Assembly (NCBI GenBank): GCA_965219165.1
Contig: CBDCMW010000002.1
Location: 1,860,001-1,924,000 of the forward strand
Direction of reading: 5' to 3'
Source of the DNA: Aldehydirespirator sp965219165
GTDB lineage: Bacteria; Actinomycetota; Acidimicrobiia; Acidimicrobiales; Aldehydirespiratoraceae
Length of the DNA: 64,000 nt
Both the position numbers and the translations under genes were made by a program. Within the stretch, counting starts at the first letter, position 1. Each line of letters starts with the position of its first letter. Positions 48,444-58,167 of this stretch are shown here, in pieces. The notes beneath the pieces are model-generated. The model was not told the origin of the DNA. It saw nothing but the letters and a program-made list of their open reading frames with translations, and did no database searches.

Positions 48444-50917
48444 GCGGAGCGGCAGGGCGGGCTGCGCGCCCGGCCCGCGGCCGTGTCTACGACTGGATCG
48501 CGGAGGCGGCCCTGGTGTCGGTCACCGTTGTCGCCGCGGTGGGGATGTCGCGGCTGTTCACCGACACGTCCTTCCTGCGGGACGTGCTGGCACTGGCGGT
48601 TGCTTCCCACGTCGTGGCGATGGCGAGCCGCCGCGCCGGGCTGTCCACGCCCTCCGGCGCGGTGCTCACCGGCTGCAGTCTCGTCCTCACCGCCGCGATG
48701 CTGCTCTACGACGACACGGCTTGGTTCGTGCTGCCCACCCTTGACACCGTCGCAGCGGCGCGCGATCACCTGGCGGACGGTTGGAGCGTCATGAACGCAA
48801 CCCCGGCGCCGGTCGTACCGGCGCCGGGCCTGATCCTCTGCGCGGGAGCGGCGCTGGGCTTGAGCGCGTTCTGGGCCGACACGGCCGCCTTCCGCACGCG
48901 CGCCGCGGTCTGGGCCGTAGCGCCGGCCTCGGCGGTGTACGGGTTCACGGCTGCGGCCGGAACCGGCGACGGGGCGGTCAGGCATGGAGCGCTCTTCGGC
49001 GGGGCGGTGGGAGCGACGCTGGTCGCCCTGTGGCTGCGCAACCGTTACGCCGACGCGTGGATCGAGTCCAGACCGGGACGGGGCACGCTGGCCCTGGCCT
49101 GGACCGGGGGCGTGGCGTTGATGCTGGCCGTGGTGGCCGGAGCGGTGGCTGGGCCCTGGCTGCCGGGCGCGAAAGCTGAGCCGTGGGTCGATCTTGCCCG
49201 CTTCGAGGTCACCGAGGCTGCGCCGTGGGTCGACAGCCCCAGCCCCGAGCCGGAACCGTGGGCTGACTTCGAGTTCCGGGCGGCTGGTGCCAGGTCGATG
49301 CCCGGCGGGGCGCCCACGGGCGCCGATGAAGGTCCGAGGGTTCTCGTCAGCCCGCTGGTCCAAGTTCGCAGCCGCCTCATGGAACTGTCTGATCATGTGC
49401 TGTTCACGGTCGCGGTGCCCCAGGACGAGCGCCAGTACTGGAGGCTCACCTCGCTCGACGAGTTCGATGGGAACGGCTGGAGGGCGCGTTCGCACTACGT
49501 GGACGCGGCCGGACCCCTGCTGCCCACACTTGATCCGTCGACGGCTGGACCCCCTCTCGTGCAGGCGGTGTCGCTGGAGGGGCTGGGCAACTCCTACCTC
49601 CCGGCGGCCTACGAACCGCGCCGAGTCATCCACGACGGTGGCGTGGCAATGGAGTACGAGGCCGCCTCGGGCTCGCTGATCAAGACGCGTCGCGCCGCGC
49701 TCGAAGGCCCGGCACGGTTCACCTACGCAGTGGAGTCGGCCGTACCCGTGATCGACGATCCTGACCGGCTCCGCGACGCCGACACATCGCTTCTGGAGCC
49801 CGAGTTCCTGGCCTTCAATACTCGCGTTCCCGATGACGTGAGTGAAGCGATTCGCCAGGAGGCGGCGCGGATCACCTCCGAAGCCCGTTCCGACTACCAC
49901 CGCGCTCTGCTGCTGCAGGACTACTTCCGGCTGGACGGCGGGTTCTCCTACGACCTGCAGGTGCATGCCAGGCACGGCATCGACAGCCTTGAGGAGTTTC
50001 TCTTCGATGTCCGTGCCGGCTACTGCCAGCAGTTCGCTTCGGCCTATGCGGCGATGGCCCGCAGCGTCGGCCTGCCCACCCGCGTGGCGGTCGGCTTCAC
50101 TTGGGGCGAGTGGGACGCCGGGCGGGGCGAGGATGGGGCCTACGTCGTGCGGGGCGAGCACGCCCACGCCTGGCCCGAGGTGTACTTCGCCGGAACTGGC
50201 TGGGTCCGCTTCGAGCCGACGCCGGGCAGGGGCGCCCCTGGAGACTTCGCGGTCACCGGCCATGTTGCCAATCAGGCGGGTCTCCAGACAGAGGTAGCCG
50301 TGAATCCCCCGCAGGAGGATCTCGTGCCGTCGCAGGCACCTGGTGGCGGTGGCACGGATCCGTCTGGTGACGCGGGCAGCGGCCTCGCGGCGCGCCGCGC
50401 GGGGCCGGGCTCGGATCCCGACGGGGAATCGGGTCGTGGCGATTCCGGATCGGTCGGCGCCTGGAACCTGAAGGATCCAAGCCTGGTGGCAGTGGGCGTG
50501 CTGGTGCTGGCCGCTCTGGGGTTGGCGTTCGGGTCGGTGCCGGTGCTGCGGCGCTTGCAACGCAGCAGGCGCCGAGCCCGCCTGGCCAACGACCCAGCCG
50601 GTCTGATCGAGGAGCGCTGGAGCGAGGCGCTCGAGGCCCTGACGCTCGTCCGGCTCACCCCGAGGCCGTTCGAGACGCCTCTCGAGGTGGCTCGACGGGT
50701 CACCGCGGTCCGCCCCTCCGTGGGGCCAATAGAGGAGTTGGCGGTTCTCGCCACGCACGGGCGCTACGCCCGCAGCACCCCGGAGTCGATGGTCATCCAC
50801 GCTGCTGTCATGGGGTCGCGGGTGATCGGCGCCTGCCGCCGCGAGGCGAGCCCGCTCAGCCGGTTGACCGCGGCTATCGATCCGTCGACTCTCTTCGCCC
50901 GGCGCCGACCGCTCTAG
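48440..50917 (+). CDS. Membrane-bound transglutaminase-like protein (TgpA-type)
   Basis: An 825-residue protein with about six N-terminal membrane helices (to about residue 245), a large outer domain with the transglutaminase core, a Gly/Asp-rich linker, one more helix (about 680-700) and a cytoplasmic DUF4129-like tail. The Cys-His-Asp triad is in VRAGYCQQFASAYAAMAR, VVRGEHAHAWPEVYF and WVRFEPTPG. The likely reaction is protein crosslinking or peptide cleavage at the cell surface; not proven for the family. The three-gene operon with MoxR and DUF58 is conserved in actinobacteria. Confidence 0.9.
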   Translation: MSGAAGRAARPARGRVYDWIAEAALVSVTVVAAVGMSRLFTDTSFLRDVLALAVASHVVAMASRRAGLSTPSGAVLTGCSLVLTAAMLLYDDTAWFVLPTLDTVAAARDHLADGWSVMNATPAPVVPAPGLILCAGAALGLSAFWADTAAFRTRAAVWAVAPASAVYGFTAAAGTGDGAVRHGALFGGAVGATLVALWLRNRYADAWIESRPGRGTLALAWTGGVALMLAVVAGAVAGPWLPGAKAEPWVDLARFEVTEAAPWVDSPSPEPEPWADFEFRAAGARSMPGGAPTGADEGPRVLVSPLVQVRSRLMELSDHVLFTVAVPQDERQYWRLTSLDEFDGNGWRARSHYVDAAGPLLPTLDPSTAGPPLVQAVSLEGLGNSYLPAAYEPRRVIHDGGVAMEYEAASGSLIKTRRAALEGPARFTYAVESAVPVIDDPDRLRDADTSLLEPEFLAFNTRVPDDVSEAIRQEAARITSEARSDYHRALLLQDYFRLDGGFSYDLQVHARHGIDSLEEFLFDVRAGYCQQFASAYAAMARSVGLPTRVAVGFTWGEWDAGRGEDGAYVVRGEHAHAWPEVYFAGTGWVRFEPTPGRGAPGDFAVTGHVANQAGLQTEVAVNPPQEDLVPSQAPGGGGTDPSGDAGSGLAARRAGPGSDPDGESGRGDSGSVGAWNLKDPSLVAVGVLVLAALGLAFGSVPVLRRLQRSRRRARLANDPAGLIEERWSEALEALTLVRLTPRPFETPLEVARRVTAVRPSVGPIEELAVLATHGRYARSTPESMVIHAAVMGSRVIGACRREASPLSRLTAAIDPSTLFARRRPL

Positions 50918-50967
50918 CACTGCCCGGCGCCGGCCGGGGTCAGTCGGGCGGGGTGATTAGGGCGGGG

Positions 50968-51390
50968 TCAGTCGGTGTTGCGGTCGCCGCGGTCGTAGCG
51001 GTCCCTCATGCGGGACCCGGCGCCGCCGACCACGTGGCGGAGTCCTCCGCCCCGCATCGACTGGGTCATTTGTCCCAGGCCGGCCCGGCCGACCCGCCGC
51101 GCACTGCGCTCCAGGAACAGCAGCGATATCAGCATCACCAGGAATCCGCCGAACGACAGCAGGTACGAGACGGACAGCAGCCAGACCATGAGCGCGACGC
51201 CGACCAAGAGCCCGAGCGCAGCCCACTTGATGTTCCGGAACGCGTGGGTATAGACGGTGGTCTCGGCCACCTCTCGTGCCAGTTCCGGGTCGCTCTCGTA
51301 GAGGTGCGACTCGATCTCGCCGAGGATGCGCTGTTCGTCCTCTGACAACGGCACGCCATCACCTCCCGCACCGTTGGCATCTGCAGCCAT
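50968..51390 (-). CDS. DUF3040 membrane protein
   Basis: A 140-residue protein with the DUF3040 layout: N-terminal LSEDEQRILGEIESHLYESD, two adjacent membrane helices (about residues 57-93, ALGLLVGVALMVWLLSV and FGGFLVMLISLLFLERS), and a basic, Gly/Arg-rich tail. The family is limited to actinobacteria and has no known function, although it often lies near dinB, mraZ or cell-wall genes. Here dinB lies upstream on the same strand. Confidence 0.88.
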   Translation of the reverse strand: MAADANGAGGDGVPLSEDEQRILGEIESHLYESDPELAREVAETTVYTHAFRNIKWAALGLLVGVALMVWLLSVSYLLSFGGFLVMLISLLFLERSARRVGRAGLGQMTQSMRGGGLRHVVGGAGSRMRDRYDRGDRNTD

Positions 51391-51483
51391 GCATATCTGC
51401 TCTGACGATAGCCGGATTCGGACGCGGCGCGTCGAGGTATCGCACGCTTGATCACATTGGGGTGTGCCGCGTCGAGCCGTCCC

Positions 51484-52773
51484 TCAGTCGGATTGCGGGT
51501 CGCGGGCGTCGGGTCCCCAACGCTGGTCCGCATCTGACGGAGACCGCAGGCCGCTGTCGCCGCGGATCGCGACCGCAGGGCCTATGGCAGACGCGCCGAA
51601 GCGGTCCCTTATCCGATCGGCGACCCGTTCGGCTTCGTCGTGCATGTCGGGGCCGTCCGCGAAGGACAGTTGCCGGGCGGAGGCGTCGACCAGTCCCGAC
51701 GCTCCGACTCCCAGCAGCCGCACGCCCGGCGTGGTGTCGATCTCAGAGAGCAGGCCGCGGGCCGCGGCCACCACATCGCGGGCGCCGTCGATTGGATCGG
51801 GCAGCGTCACCGAGCGGGTGATGGTCCTGAAGTCCCCGAAGCGCAGCTTCAACGTGATGGTGCGCGCCTGGAGGCTGGAAGATCTCAGCCGGCGGGCCAC
51901 CGCATCGCCCAACCGGGTCGCCTCGGCCTCGAGCGCCGACTCGGTGTGCAGGTCCCGGGCGAAGGTCTCCTCGTGGCTGATCGAGCGGGGCAGGCGGTTC
52001 ACCACCACCGGCCGGTCGTCGATGCCGTTGGCCAGCCGATGGAGTTGGCGGCCCGCGGCCGCGCCCAGCGCGGCGACGAGCGACGACTCGGGCAGTGATG
52101 CCAGGTCGCCGACTGATTCGACGCCGAGTCGCGTCAGGCGACGGGAGGTGGCCGGCCCCACGCCGAAGAGCGCGGTGGCCGGCAGGGGATGCAAGAAGTC
52201 GAGTTCGGATCCGGCCTCGACGACATGGACTCCCGAGCCGTAGACCGGCCCGGACGGTCCGACACCGGGTTTGGCCCTCTCGGTGGCCAGCTTGGCCATG
52301 AACTTCGTGGAGGCCACTCCCACCGAGCAGGTGAGCTGCTCCTGCTCCAGGATGCGGGCGCGGATCTCGGCGGCCAGCTCGGGGGGCGGGCCCAGCAGGC
52401 GGGCCACGCCCCGCACATCGAGGAAGGCCTCGTCCAGCGACAGCGGTTCCACGAGCGGGGTGATGTCGGATAGGACGGCCATCACCCGCTCCGACACCTC
52501 GCCGTAGTGGGAATGGTCGCCGGGCAGGAACACCGCGTGGGGGCACAGACGGCGGGCCCGGGTCGAGGGCATGGCGGATCCGATGCCGAACGCTCGGGCC
52601 TCGTAGCTGGCCGCGGCCACCACGCCGCGGCTGCCAGTCCCGCCGACGACAACAGGCTTGCCCCGCAGCTCGGGACGGCGCCGGATCTCGACTGCCGCGT
52701 AGAAGGCGTCCATGTCCACATGAAGGAACCCGACCGTCCCGTCCGGGGGCCGCCCCCGAATCTCCGTGGTCAC
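51484..52773 (-). CDS. dinB: DNA polymerase IV (Y-family)
   Basis: A 429-residue translesion polymerase. Catalytic motifs are FLHVDMDAFYAAVEIRR (first metal Asp) and EPLSLDEAFLDVRGV (second acidic pair). The helix-hairpin-helix thumb (FGVGPATSRRLTRLGVESVG) and little-finger domain (SISHEETFARDLHTESAL, LKLRFGDFRTITRS) follow. The C-terminus is extended by about 40 residues with a GLVDASARQLSFAD segment that may bind the beta clamp (QLSF). No LexA box was recognised upstream. Confidence 0.94.
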   Translation of the reverse strand: MTTEIRGRPPDGTVGFLHVDMDAFYAAVEIRRRPELRGKPVVVGGTGSRGVVAAASYEARAFGIGSAMPSTRARRLCPHAVFLPGDHSHYGEVSERVMAVLSDITPLVEPLSLDEAFLDVRGVARLLGPPPELAAEIRARILEQEQLTCSVGVASTKFMAKLATERAKPGVGPSGPVYGSGVHVVEAGSELDFLHPLPATALFGVGPATSRRLTRLGVESVGDLASLPESSLVAALGAAAGRQLHRLANGIDDRPVVVNRLPRSISHEETFARDLHTESALEAEATRLGDAVARRLRSSSLQARTITLKLRFGDFRTITRSVTLPDPIDGARDVVAAARGLLSEIDTTPGVRLLGVGASGLVDASARQLSFADGPDMHDEAERVADRIRDRFGASAIGPAVAIRGDSGLRSPSDADQRWGPDARDPQSD

Positions 52774-52898
52774 AGGCCGACTGGCGCTCCGCCGCGCATC
52801 GCCCCAGTGTGCCAGCCCGTGGTGGACCGCCGAGCGTTCCCAGGTCTGGAGTGTCAGCCTCTCCGAGGCTTGCCCGTGCTCCGTTAGGCTGCACTGCG

Positions 52899-53215
52899 GT
52901 GCTGGACCAACGCGCCACCGTGCCGCCTGACTCGTCGCCCTCGCTTCTGGCCCGGGTGCTGGCGTTCTCGGCCGTCATCGTGGCCGGGGTTTGCGGCGGC
53001 CTGATCGGCTTCGCGGTGATGGAGTTGGGATGCGACGGCGACTGCCCCACCACCGCGGGTCTCGTCGGGCTCGGCACCGCCATTCTTGCCGCGGCAGGAA
53101 CGGGAATCGTGGCCGTGCTCACCCTGAGAGCGGCCGCCGAGTGGCGGGCCCAGCAGCTGCCCGGCTCAGCCGGTCCGGGGGTAGGCGGGCACCGCTCATG
53201 GAGGCATGGAGGCTC

Positions 53216-53219
<4 letters not shown>
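52899..53219 (+). CDS. Small two-helix membrane protein preceding a two-component system
   Basis: A 106-residue protein from a GTG start. Two membrane helices are clear: LARVLAFSAVIVAGVCGGLI and TAGLVGLGTAILAAAGTGIV, separated by a short outer loop with two Cys (GCDGDC) that could form a disulfide. The C-terminal part is soluble and basic. Its stop overlaps the response-regulator GTG as GTGA, so they are co-translated. No family is known; an accessory to the sensor kinase is possible but inferred. Confidence 0.65.
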
Positions 53220-53896
<677 letters not shown>

Positions 53897-53910
53897 GACG
53901 CCTGTAGAAG

Positions 53911-55362
53911 GTGCGCCCGCCCGCTCGGCCCCCCTTCCTGCGGCGCGGTCTGCGCACCCGCATCACCACCGCCTTCGCGGTCGGCGGCCTGCTGCTGGCT
54001 TCCACCATCTCCCTCGCCACCCTCGCCCTGACCCGCCAGAACCTCCTGGAGGACCGAGACGAGATCGCGTTCTCAGTGTTCGCCAACAACGGCCGGCGGG
54101 TCCGCAACGAGCTGACAGCCGAGACCGACGACGAGGGCCGCCGGGCCATCGTGGAGCGGCTCGGGCAGACCTCGGGCACGTTCCCGCTGCTGCGGGTCGG
54201 CGATGAGTGGACCTCAGCCGATCCGCTGGTGTTCAACCAGCAGACGGTGCCGGCCTCGCTGCTCGAGCTGGTGGAGTCGGGGACGCCGGCGAAGATGCGA
54301 GCAGCGATCGGCAACCGCACCGCCATCGTCTCGGCCGTTCCCATACCCGGCGACCCGACGGGCGCGATCTACTTCGAGGCCGCCCCTCTCGACGACATCG
54401 AGGAGACCCTGGACACGCTGGCTTTCGTCCTCTTCGGTGTCGCCGCCGTCACAACGCTGTTCGCCGCGGCCTTCGGCTGGTGGGCTGCGGGCCGCCTGCT
54501 CAACCCGCTGGTGAAGGTGCGGACCGCGGCCGAGGCCCTGGCCGCGGGAGCCTTGGACACCCGCCTGACACCGCCCGACGACGCCGACCTGGCCTCGTTG
54601 ACCGCCTCGTTCAACGAGATGGCCCGGGCCCTCGAGGAGCGGATCGCCCGCGACGCTCGCTTCGCTTCAGAGGTCAGCCACGAGCTGCGGTCCCCGCTGA
54701 TGACTCTGACCGCCTCGGTGGAGGTGCTCTACAACATTGCTGACGAACTCGGGGAGCGGGGCCGTACTGCGCTGGATCTCCTGAGCGACGACATCTCCCG
54801 ATTCCGACGGCTGGTGGAGGACCTGTTGGAGATCAACCGCTACGACGTTGGCACCGCCGATTTGCAGGCCGAGCAGGTGCACATAGTCGAGTTCGTGCAG
54901 CACGCCATCTTCCAGTTCGGTCTCGACTCGACCGCGGTGGTCGACTTCGAGGCGGCCCCCGGCATGGAGGACACCGTCCTACTGGCCGACAAGCGCCGTC
55001 TCGGCCGGGTGGTGTCCAACCTCGTGGAGAACGCCTCCAAGTACGGCGACGGCGAGGTGCGTGTCAGCCTCGAGCGCCGCGACAGCTTGGTGCATCTCGG
55101 CGTGGAGGACAACGGACCCGGTGTGATCCCCGGAGAGCGCGAGCTGATCTTCGACCGTTTCCACCGCGGCCGGGCCGGCGGCCGGCGAGGTCGCGACTCG
55201 GGGTCGGGCCTGGGTCTGGCCCTGGTGGCCGAGCACGTCGGACTGCACGGTGGCCGAGTGTGGGTGGAGGACCGCCCGGACTCGATCCGCGGTGCCCGCT
55301 TCGTGGTCGAGTTGCTGGTGGCGGAGTCACACGACGAGATGGAGCAGGCCGCAGCGCCGTGA
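53911..55362 (+). CDS. Sensor histidine kinase (MtrB-like)
   Basis: A 483-residue HisKA kinase. TM1 lies at about residues 22-45; an outer sensor domain of about 115 residues follows; TM2 is near 165-190 (FVLFGVAAVTTLFAAAFGWW); then a HAMP domain (LLNPLVKVRTAAEALAAG). The H-box is FASEVSHELRSPLMTL. The ATPase shows N (VSNLVENASKYG), G1 (VEDNGPGVIPG), F (IFDRFHRG) and G2 (SGSGLGLALV) boxes. GTG start 15 bases after the regulator stop. Its stop overlaps the lipoprotein start. Confidence 0.93.
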   Translation: MRPPARPPFLRRGLRTRITTAFAVGGLLLASTISLATLALTRQNLLEDRDEIAFSVFANNGRRVRNELTAETDDEGRRAIVERLGQTSGTFPLLRVGDEWTSADPLVFNQQTVPASLLELVESGTPAKMRAAIGNRTAIVSAVPIPGDPTGAIYFEAAPLDDIEETLDTLAFVLFGVAAVTTLFAAAFGWWAAGRLLNPLVKVRTAAEALAAGALDTRLTPPDDADLASLTASFNEMARALEERIARDARFASEVSHELRSPLMTLTASVEVLYNIADELGERGRTALDLLSDDISRFRRLVEDLLEINRYDVGTADLQAEQVHIVEFVQHAIFQFGLDSTAVVDFEAAPGMEDTVLLADKRRLGRVVSNLVENASKYGDGEVRVSLERRDSLVHLGVEDNGPGVIPGERELIFDRFHRGRAGGRRGRDSGSGLGLALVAEHVGLHGGRVWVEDRPDSIRGARFVVELLVAESHDEMEQAAAP

Positions 55363-56045
55363 CCCCGCTACGCCGCCTCCGCCGCCGATGCCGCGTCAGT
55401 ACGTGCCTGGCTGCGCTGGTGCTGGCCGCGGCCGCGGCCTCCGGTTGTGGCCTGCCCACCGATGACACCGCACAGGCCATCGATCCCGAGGAGCTGCCTG
55501 AGAGCCTGAGGCCGGGGTTCACCGCGTCCACCACCACCACTATTCCTGCTCCCCTGACTGAGTCGCGCACGGTCTTCCTGCTGACCAACCCGCAGGACAT
55601 CGAGCGCACCATCGTTGTGGAGGTGGAGCGCCAGGTGGACCGCAACGCCACGCTGGCCGATGTCCTCGCCACCCTGTTCGGTGAGGCCACCTCGGCCGAC
55701 GAGCAGGCTGCCGGGTACTTCAACACCTTGGAGCTGTTCGAGATACTGGGCGCCACCGTGATGGACGGCGTGGCCACCGTCGACATCGTGCACCTGTCGC
55801 CGGAAGGGGTGCCTCCCTCCGCCGACGAGTTGGAGTTCGCGGCGGCCCAGCTGGTGTTCACTGCCGCGGCGGCCGAGGGCGTGGACGGCATCCGGATCCT
55901 GCTCGACGGCGAGGAGGTGTCGATCCCCACGAGCGACGCCGACGCCGAGCCTGGATCGGTGCTGCGAACCAGTGCCTACGAGCAGTTCCAGCCCGATTTC
56001 GCCCCGACGACCACCACCACGTCTCCTGCGGACGACGAGACCTGA
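55359..56045 (+). CDS. GerMN-domain lipoprotein (LpqB-like, propeller absent)
   Basis: A 228-residue secreted protein. A basic start and hydrophobic helix end in the lipobox ASGC, so it is a lipoprotein. A Thr-rich linker leads to a GerMN (sporulation/spore germination) domain (TVFLLTNPQDIERTIVVEVE, LADVLATLFGEATSADE, ELEFAAAQLVFTAAAAEGVD). In mycobacteria LpqB has GerMN plus a beta-propeller and helps the MtrB kinase; here the protein ends shortly after GerMN with a Thr/Pro-rich tail. The GTG start overlaps the kinase stop (GTGA). Confidence 0.85.
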   Translation: MTPLRRLRRRCRVSTCLAALVLAAAAASGCGLPTDDTAQAIDPEELPESLRPGFTASTTTTIPAPLTESRTVFLLTNPQDIERTIVVEVERQVDRNATLADVLATLFGEATSADEQAAGYFNTLELFEILGATVMDGVATVDIVHLSPEGVPPSADELEFAAAQLVFTAAAAEGVDGIRILLDGEEVSIPTSDADAEPGSVLRTSAYEQFQPDFAPTTTTTSPADDET

Positions 56046-56101
56046 GCGCCTCGCGGTGAAGCAGGGCGCCGGCTCGGGCGAAGCCAGCGTCGTGTCGGGG
56101 A

Positions 56102-57130
56102 TCAGGCGAAGAAGGTGTGGGCCACGTCGAGCAGGTCGCGTCCCACCGGCTTGAGGTGGGCTGTGGCCTCGTGCAGCGAGACCAGCTCGATGGCGCCGCC
56201 GCTCAGGGCGACCATCTGGCCGAAAGCGCCGTCGTGGACAGCATCGATGGCTGTCACCCCGAACCGGGTGGCCAGCACGCGGTCCGACGGCGTGGGCGAG
56301 CCGCCCCGTTGCACATGACCCAGGATCGTGACCCGCGTCTCGAGTCCGGTGCGGGCCTCCACCTCGGCCGCTATGACGTTGGAGATCCCGCCCAGGCGCT
56401 TGTGCCCGTAGGCGTCGACGGACGGCTCGGCCACATCCAGCGTGCCGGGGCGGGGCCTGGCGCCCTCGGCCACCACCACGATGGAGGCGTAGCGGCCCCG
56501 AGCATGGCGGCGGAGCAGGGCCGCGCACAGGTCGTCGAGGTCGAAGGGTTCTTCGGGGACGAGGGTGTAGGTCGCGCCCCCCGCGATCCCTGCCCAGGTG
56601 GCGATGTGGCCCACATGGCGGCCCATCACCTCCACGAAGATGACGCGGTCGTGGCTCTCGGCGGTGGTATGGAGCCTGTCGATGGCCTCGGTGGCGATGG
56701 TCACGGCGGTGTCGAAGCCGAAGGTCCGCTCGGTCATGCCCACGTCGTTGTCGATCGTCTTGGGCACGCCGACCACATCGAAGCCGCGGTCCGACATCTC
56801 GCACGCGCACGACAGCGTGCCCTCCCCGCCGATGGCGATCAGCGCGTCCACATTCAGGCCTCGCATCGTCTCAGTGGCTCGGGACATGCCGTCGGGAAGG
56901 CTGAACGGCGTATGGCGCGACGTGCCCAGCACCGTGCCGCCCTTCGGCAGCAGTCCCCGGCAGGCCTCCACATCGAGCCGCATCCAATCGTCTTCCACCA
57001 CTCCCCGCCAGCCGTCGCGGAACCCGATCACCTCGTCTCCGTAGTGTCTCTCGGCCTTGCGCACCACCGCCCTGATCACGGCATTGAGTCCGGGGCAGTC
57101 GCCGCCCCCGGTGAGCATCCCGACCCGCAT
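56102..57130 (-). CDS. pfkA: 6-phosphofructokinase (PfkA family)
   Basis: A 342-residue phosphofructokinase. N-terminal GMLTGGGDCPGLNAVIRAV binds the phosphoryl donor; GGEGT lies where E. coli PfkA has GGDGS; PKTIDNDV carries a Lys where ATP-using PFKs have Gly; VEVMGRHVGHIA and LGHVQRGGSPTPSDR complete the substrate site. The Gly plus Lys combination is found in the mixed-type actinobacterial group, so the donor (ATP or PPi) is uncertain. The ATG overlaps the stop of a 13-codon mini-ORF (TGATG) that links it to the ROK kinase gene. Confidence 0.92.
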   Translation of the reverse strand: MRVGMLTGGGDCPGLNAVIRAVVRKAERHYGDEVIGFRDGWRGVVEDDWMRLDVEACRGLLPKGGTVLGTSRHTPFSLPDGMSRATETMRGLNVDALIAIGGEGTLSCACEMSDRGFDVVGVPKTIDNDVGMTERTFGFDTAVTIATEAIDRLHTTAESHDRVIFVEVMGRHVGHIATWAGIAGGATYTLVPEEPFDLDDLCAALLRRHARGRYASIVVVAEGARPRPGTLDVAEPSVDAYGHKRLGGISNVIAAEVEARTGLETRVTILGHVQRGGSPTPSDRVLATRFGVTAIDAVHDGAFGQMVALSGGAIELVSLHEATAHLKPVGRDLLDVAHTFFA

Positions 57131-57209
57131 CAGGTCGTCTCCGAAGCGCTCAGGGCGGCGTGTGCAATCACGACGCCTCCGAGGCGCTCAGGGCGGCGTG
57201 TGCAATCAC
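57131..57209 (-). repeat. ROK kinase-pfkA junction: 38-bp duplication forming two linked 13-codon ORFs
   Basis: On the minus strand the ROK stop overlaps a GTG (GTGA, 57209) that opens MIAHAALSASEAS, whose stop again lies in GTGA (57171). This opens MIAHAALSASETT, whose stop overlaps the pfkA ATG as TGATG. The two GTGs are 38 bases apart and 34 of the unit's bases are identical. Thirteen codons plus stop minus four bases gives 38. The end SASEAS copies the ROK C-terminus LLASEAS, so the unit arose from the junction itself. Confidence 0.93.
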
Positions 57210-58147
57210 GACGCCTCCGAGGCGAGCAGGGCCGCACCGATAGCGCCGGCTTGGCGCCCTAGCTGGGCCGGCACCACCTGCACCCGCCGCCGCTGCTCGC
57301 CGCCGAGCACGAGCCGGTGGGTCCAAGCTTCTATGCCCCGCACCAGCGGCTCGCCCATGTCGACCAGTCCGCCTGCGATGACGACCATCTCCGGGTCGAG
57401 CACGTGCACCAGGTTGGCCACCCCTACTGCTGTGTAGTAACAGAACTCGTCGAGCACGGCCACGGCATCGGGATCGCCCGCCGCGACCAGGGCGTGGACG
57501 TGTTCGCCCCGGATGGCGCTCACGGAACCGGCCGCCTCCACGGCGCGGTCGAGGTCGCCCCGGGCGGCGGCCTGGCGGGCCAGGCGGCCCAGCCCCGTGC
57601 CCGACGCGTAGTACTCCCAGGGGCCGCGGGCCCCGGTGATGTGCTCGGGGCCCGACACGTCGACCGTCATGTGGCCCGACTCCCCCGCGAAGCCGTTCCA
57701 GCCCCGGTACAGGCGCCCGTCGAACACGAATCCCGTGCCCAGCCCGGTGCCGAGTGCCACCAGTGCCACGTCCCGGGAGCCTCGCGCCGCCCCGTGGAGC
57801 GACTCCGCCCAGACCGCGGCGGTCGCCTCGTTCTCGACGGCCACCGGACGGCGCAGGTCGGCCCGCAGGCGGCGGCCGATGTCAAGGTCGAGCACCCCGT
57901 CGATGTTCGGCGAGTACCTGAGCACACCGGTGGAGTCAACCAGGCCGGCGATTCCCACGCCGATAGCCGAGAAGGATGCTCCGCAGTCCGCCTCGAGGGC
58001 CGCGACCATCTCGATCATGGTGGAGATCAGCGCGTCACTGTCGGCGATGGTCGCATGGCGCCGGGCCGCGACGACGGTGGTGGGGTCGTCGGGATGCACG
58101 GCCACTCCCAGGACCTTGGTGCCGCCGATGTCCAAGCCGCAGTACAT
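57206..58147 (-). CDS. ROK-family sugar kinase (glucokinase-like) lacking the zinc motif
   Basis: A 313-residue ROK kinase. The ATP-binding N-terminus is CGLDIGGTKVLGVAV; catalytic Asp lies in the GWNGFAGESGH/ENEATAAVWAES context, with LGTGLGTGFVFDGRL. ROK enzymes normally have CxCGxxGCxE for zinc; the aligned segment here is HITGARGPWE, so all Cys are replaced while the Gly and Glu remain. In actinobacteria such genes phosphorylate glucose and often lie beside an SRPBCC gene, as here. With pfkA downstream it suggests a small glycolytic unit. Confidence 0.88.
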   Translation of the reverse strand: MYCGLDIGGTKVLGVAVHPDDPTTVVAARRHATIADSDALISTMIEMVAALEADCGASFSAIGVGIAGLVDSTGVLRYSPNIDGVLDLDIGRRLRADLRRPVAVENEATAAVWAESLHGAARGSRDVALVALGTGLGTGFVFDGRLYRGWNGFAGESGHMTVDVSGPEHITGARGPWEYYASGTGLGRLARQAAARGDLDRAVEAAGSVSAIRGEHVHALVAAGDPDAVAVLDEFCYYTAVGVANLVHVLDPEMVVIAGGLVDMGEPLVRGIEAWTHRLVLGGEQRRRVQVVPAQLGRQAGAIGAALLASEAS

Positions 58148-58167
58148 GTTGCTTCGGATCGCCGGAT

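Noticed and set aside
48380..50920. An 846-codon minus-strand frame opposite the transglutaminase gene
   Set aside because: Antisense shadow; low-complexity Arg/Gly/His composition and no domain, while the plus-strand gene has a full catalytic triad.
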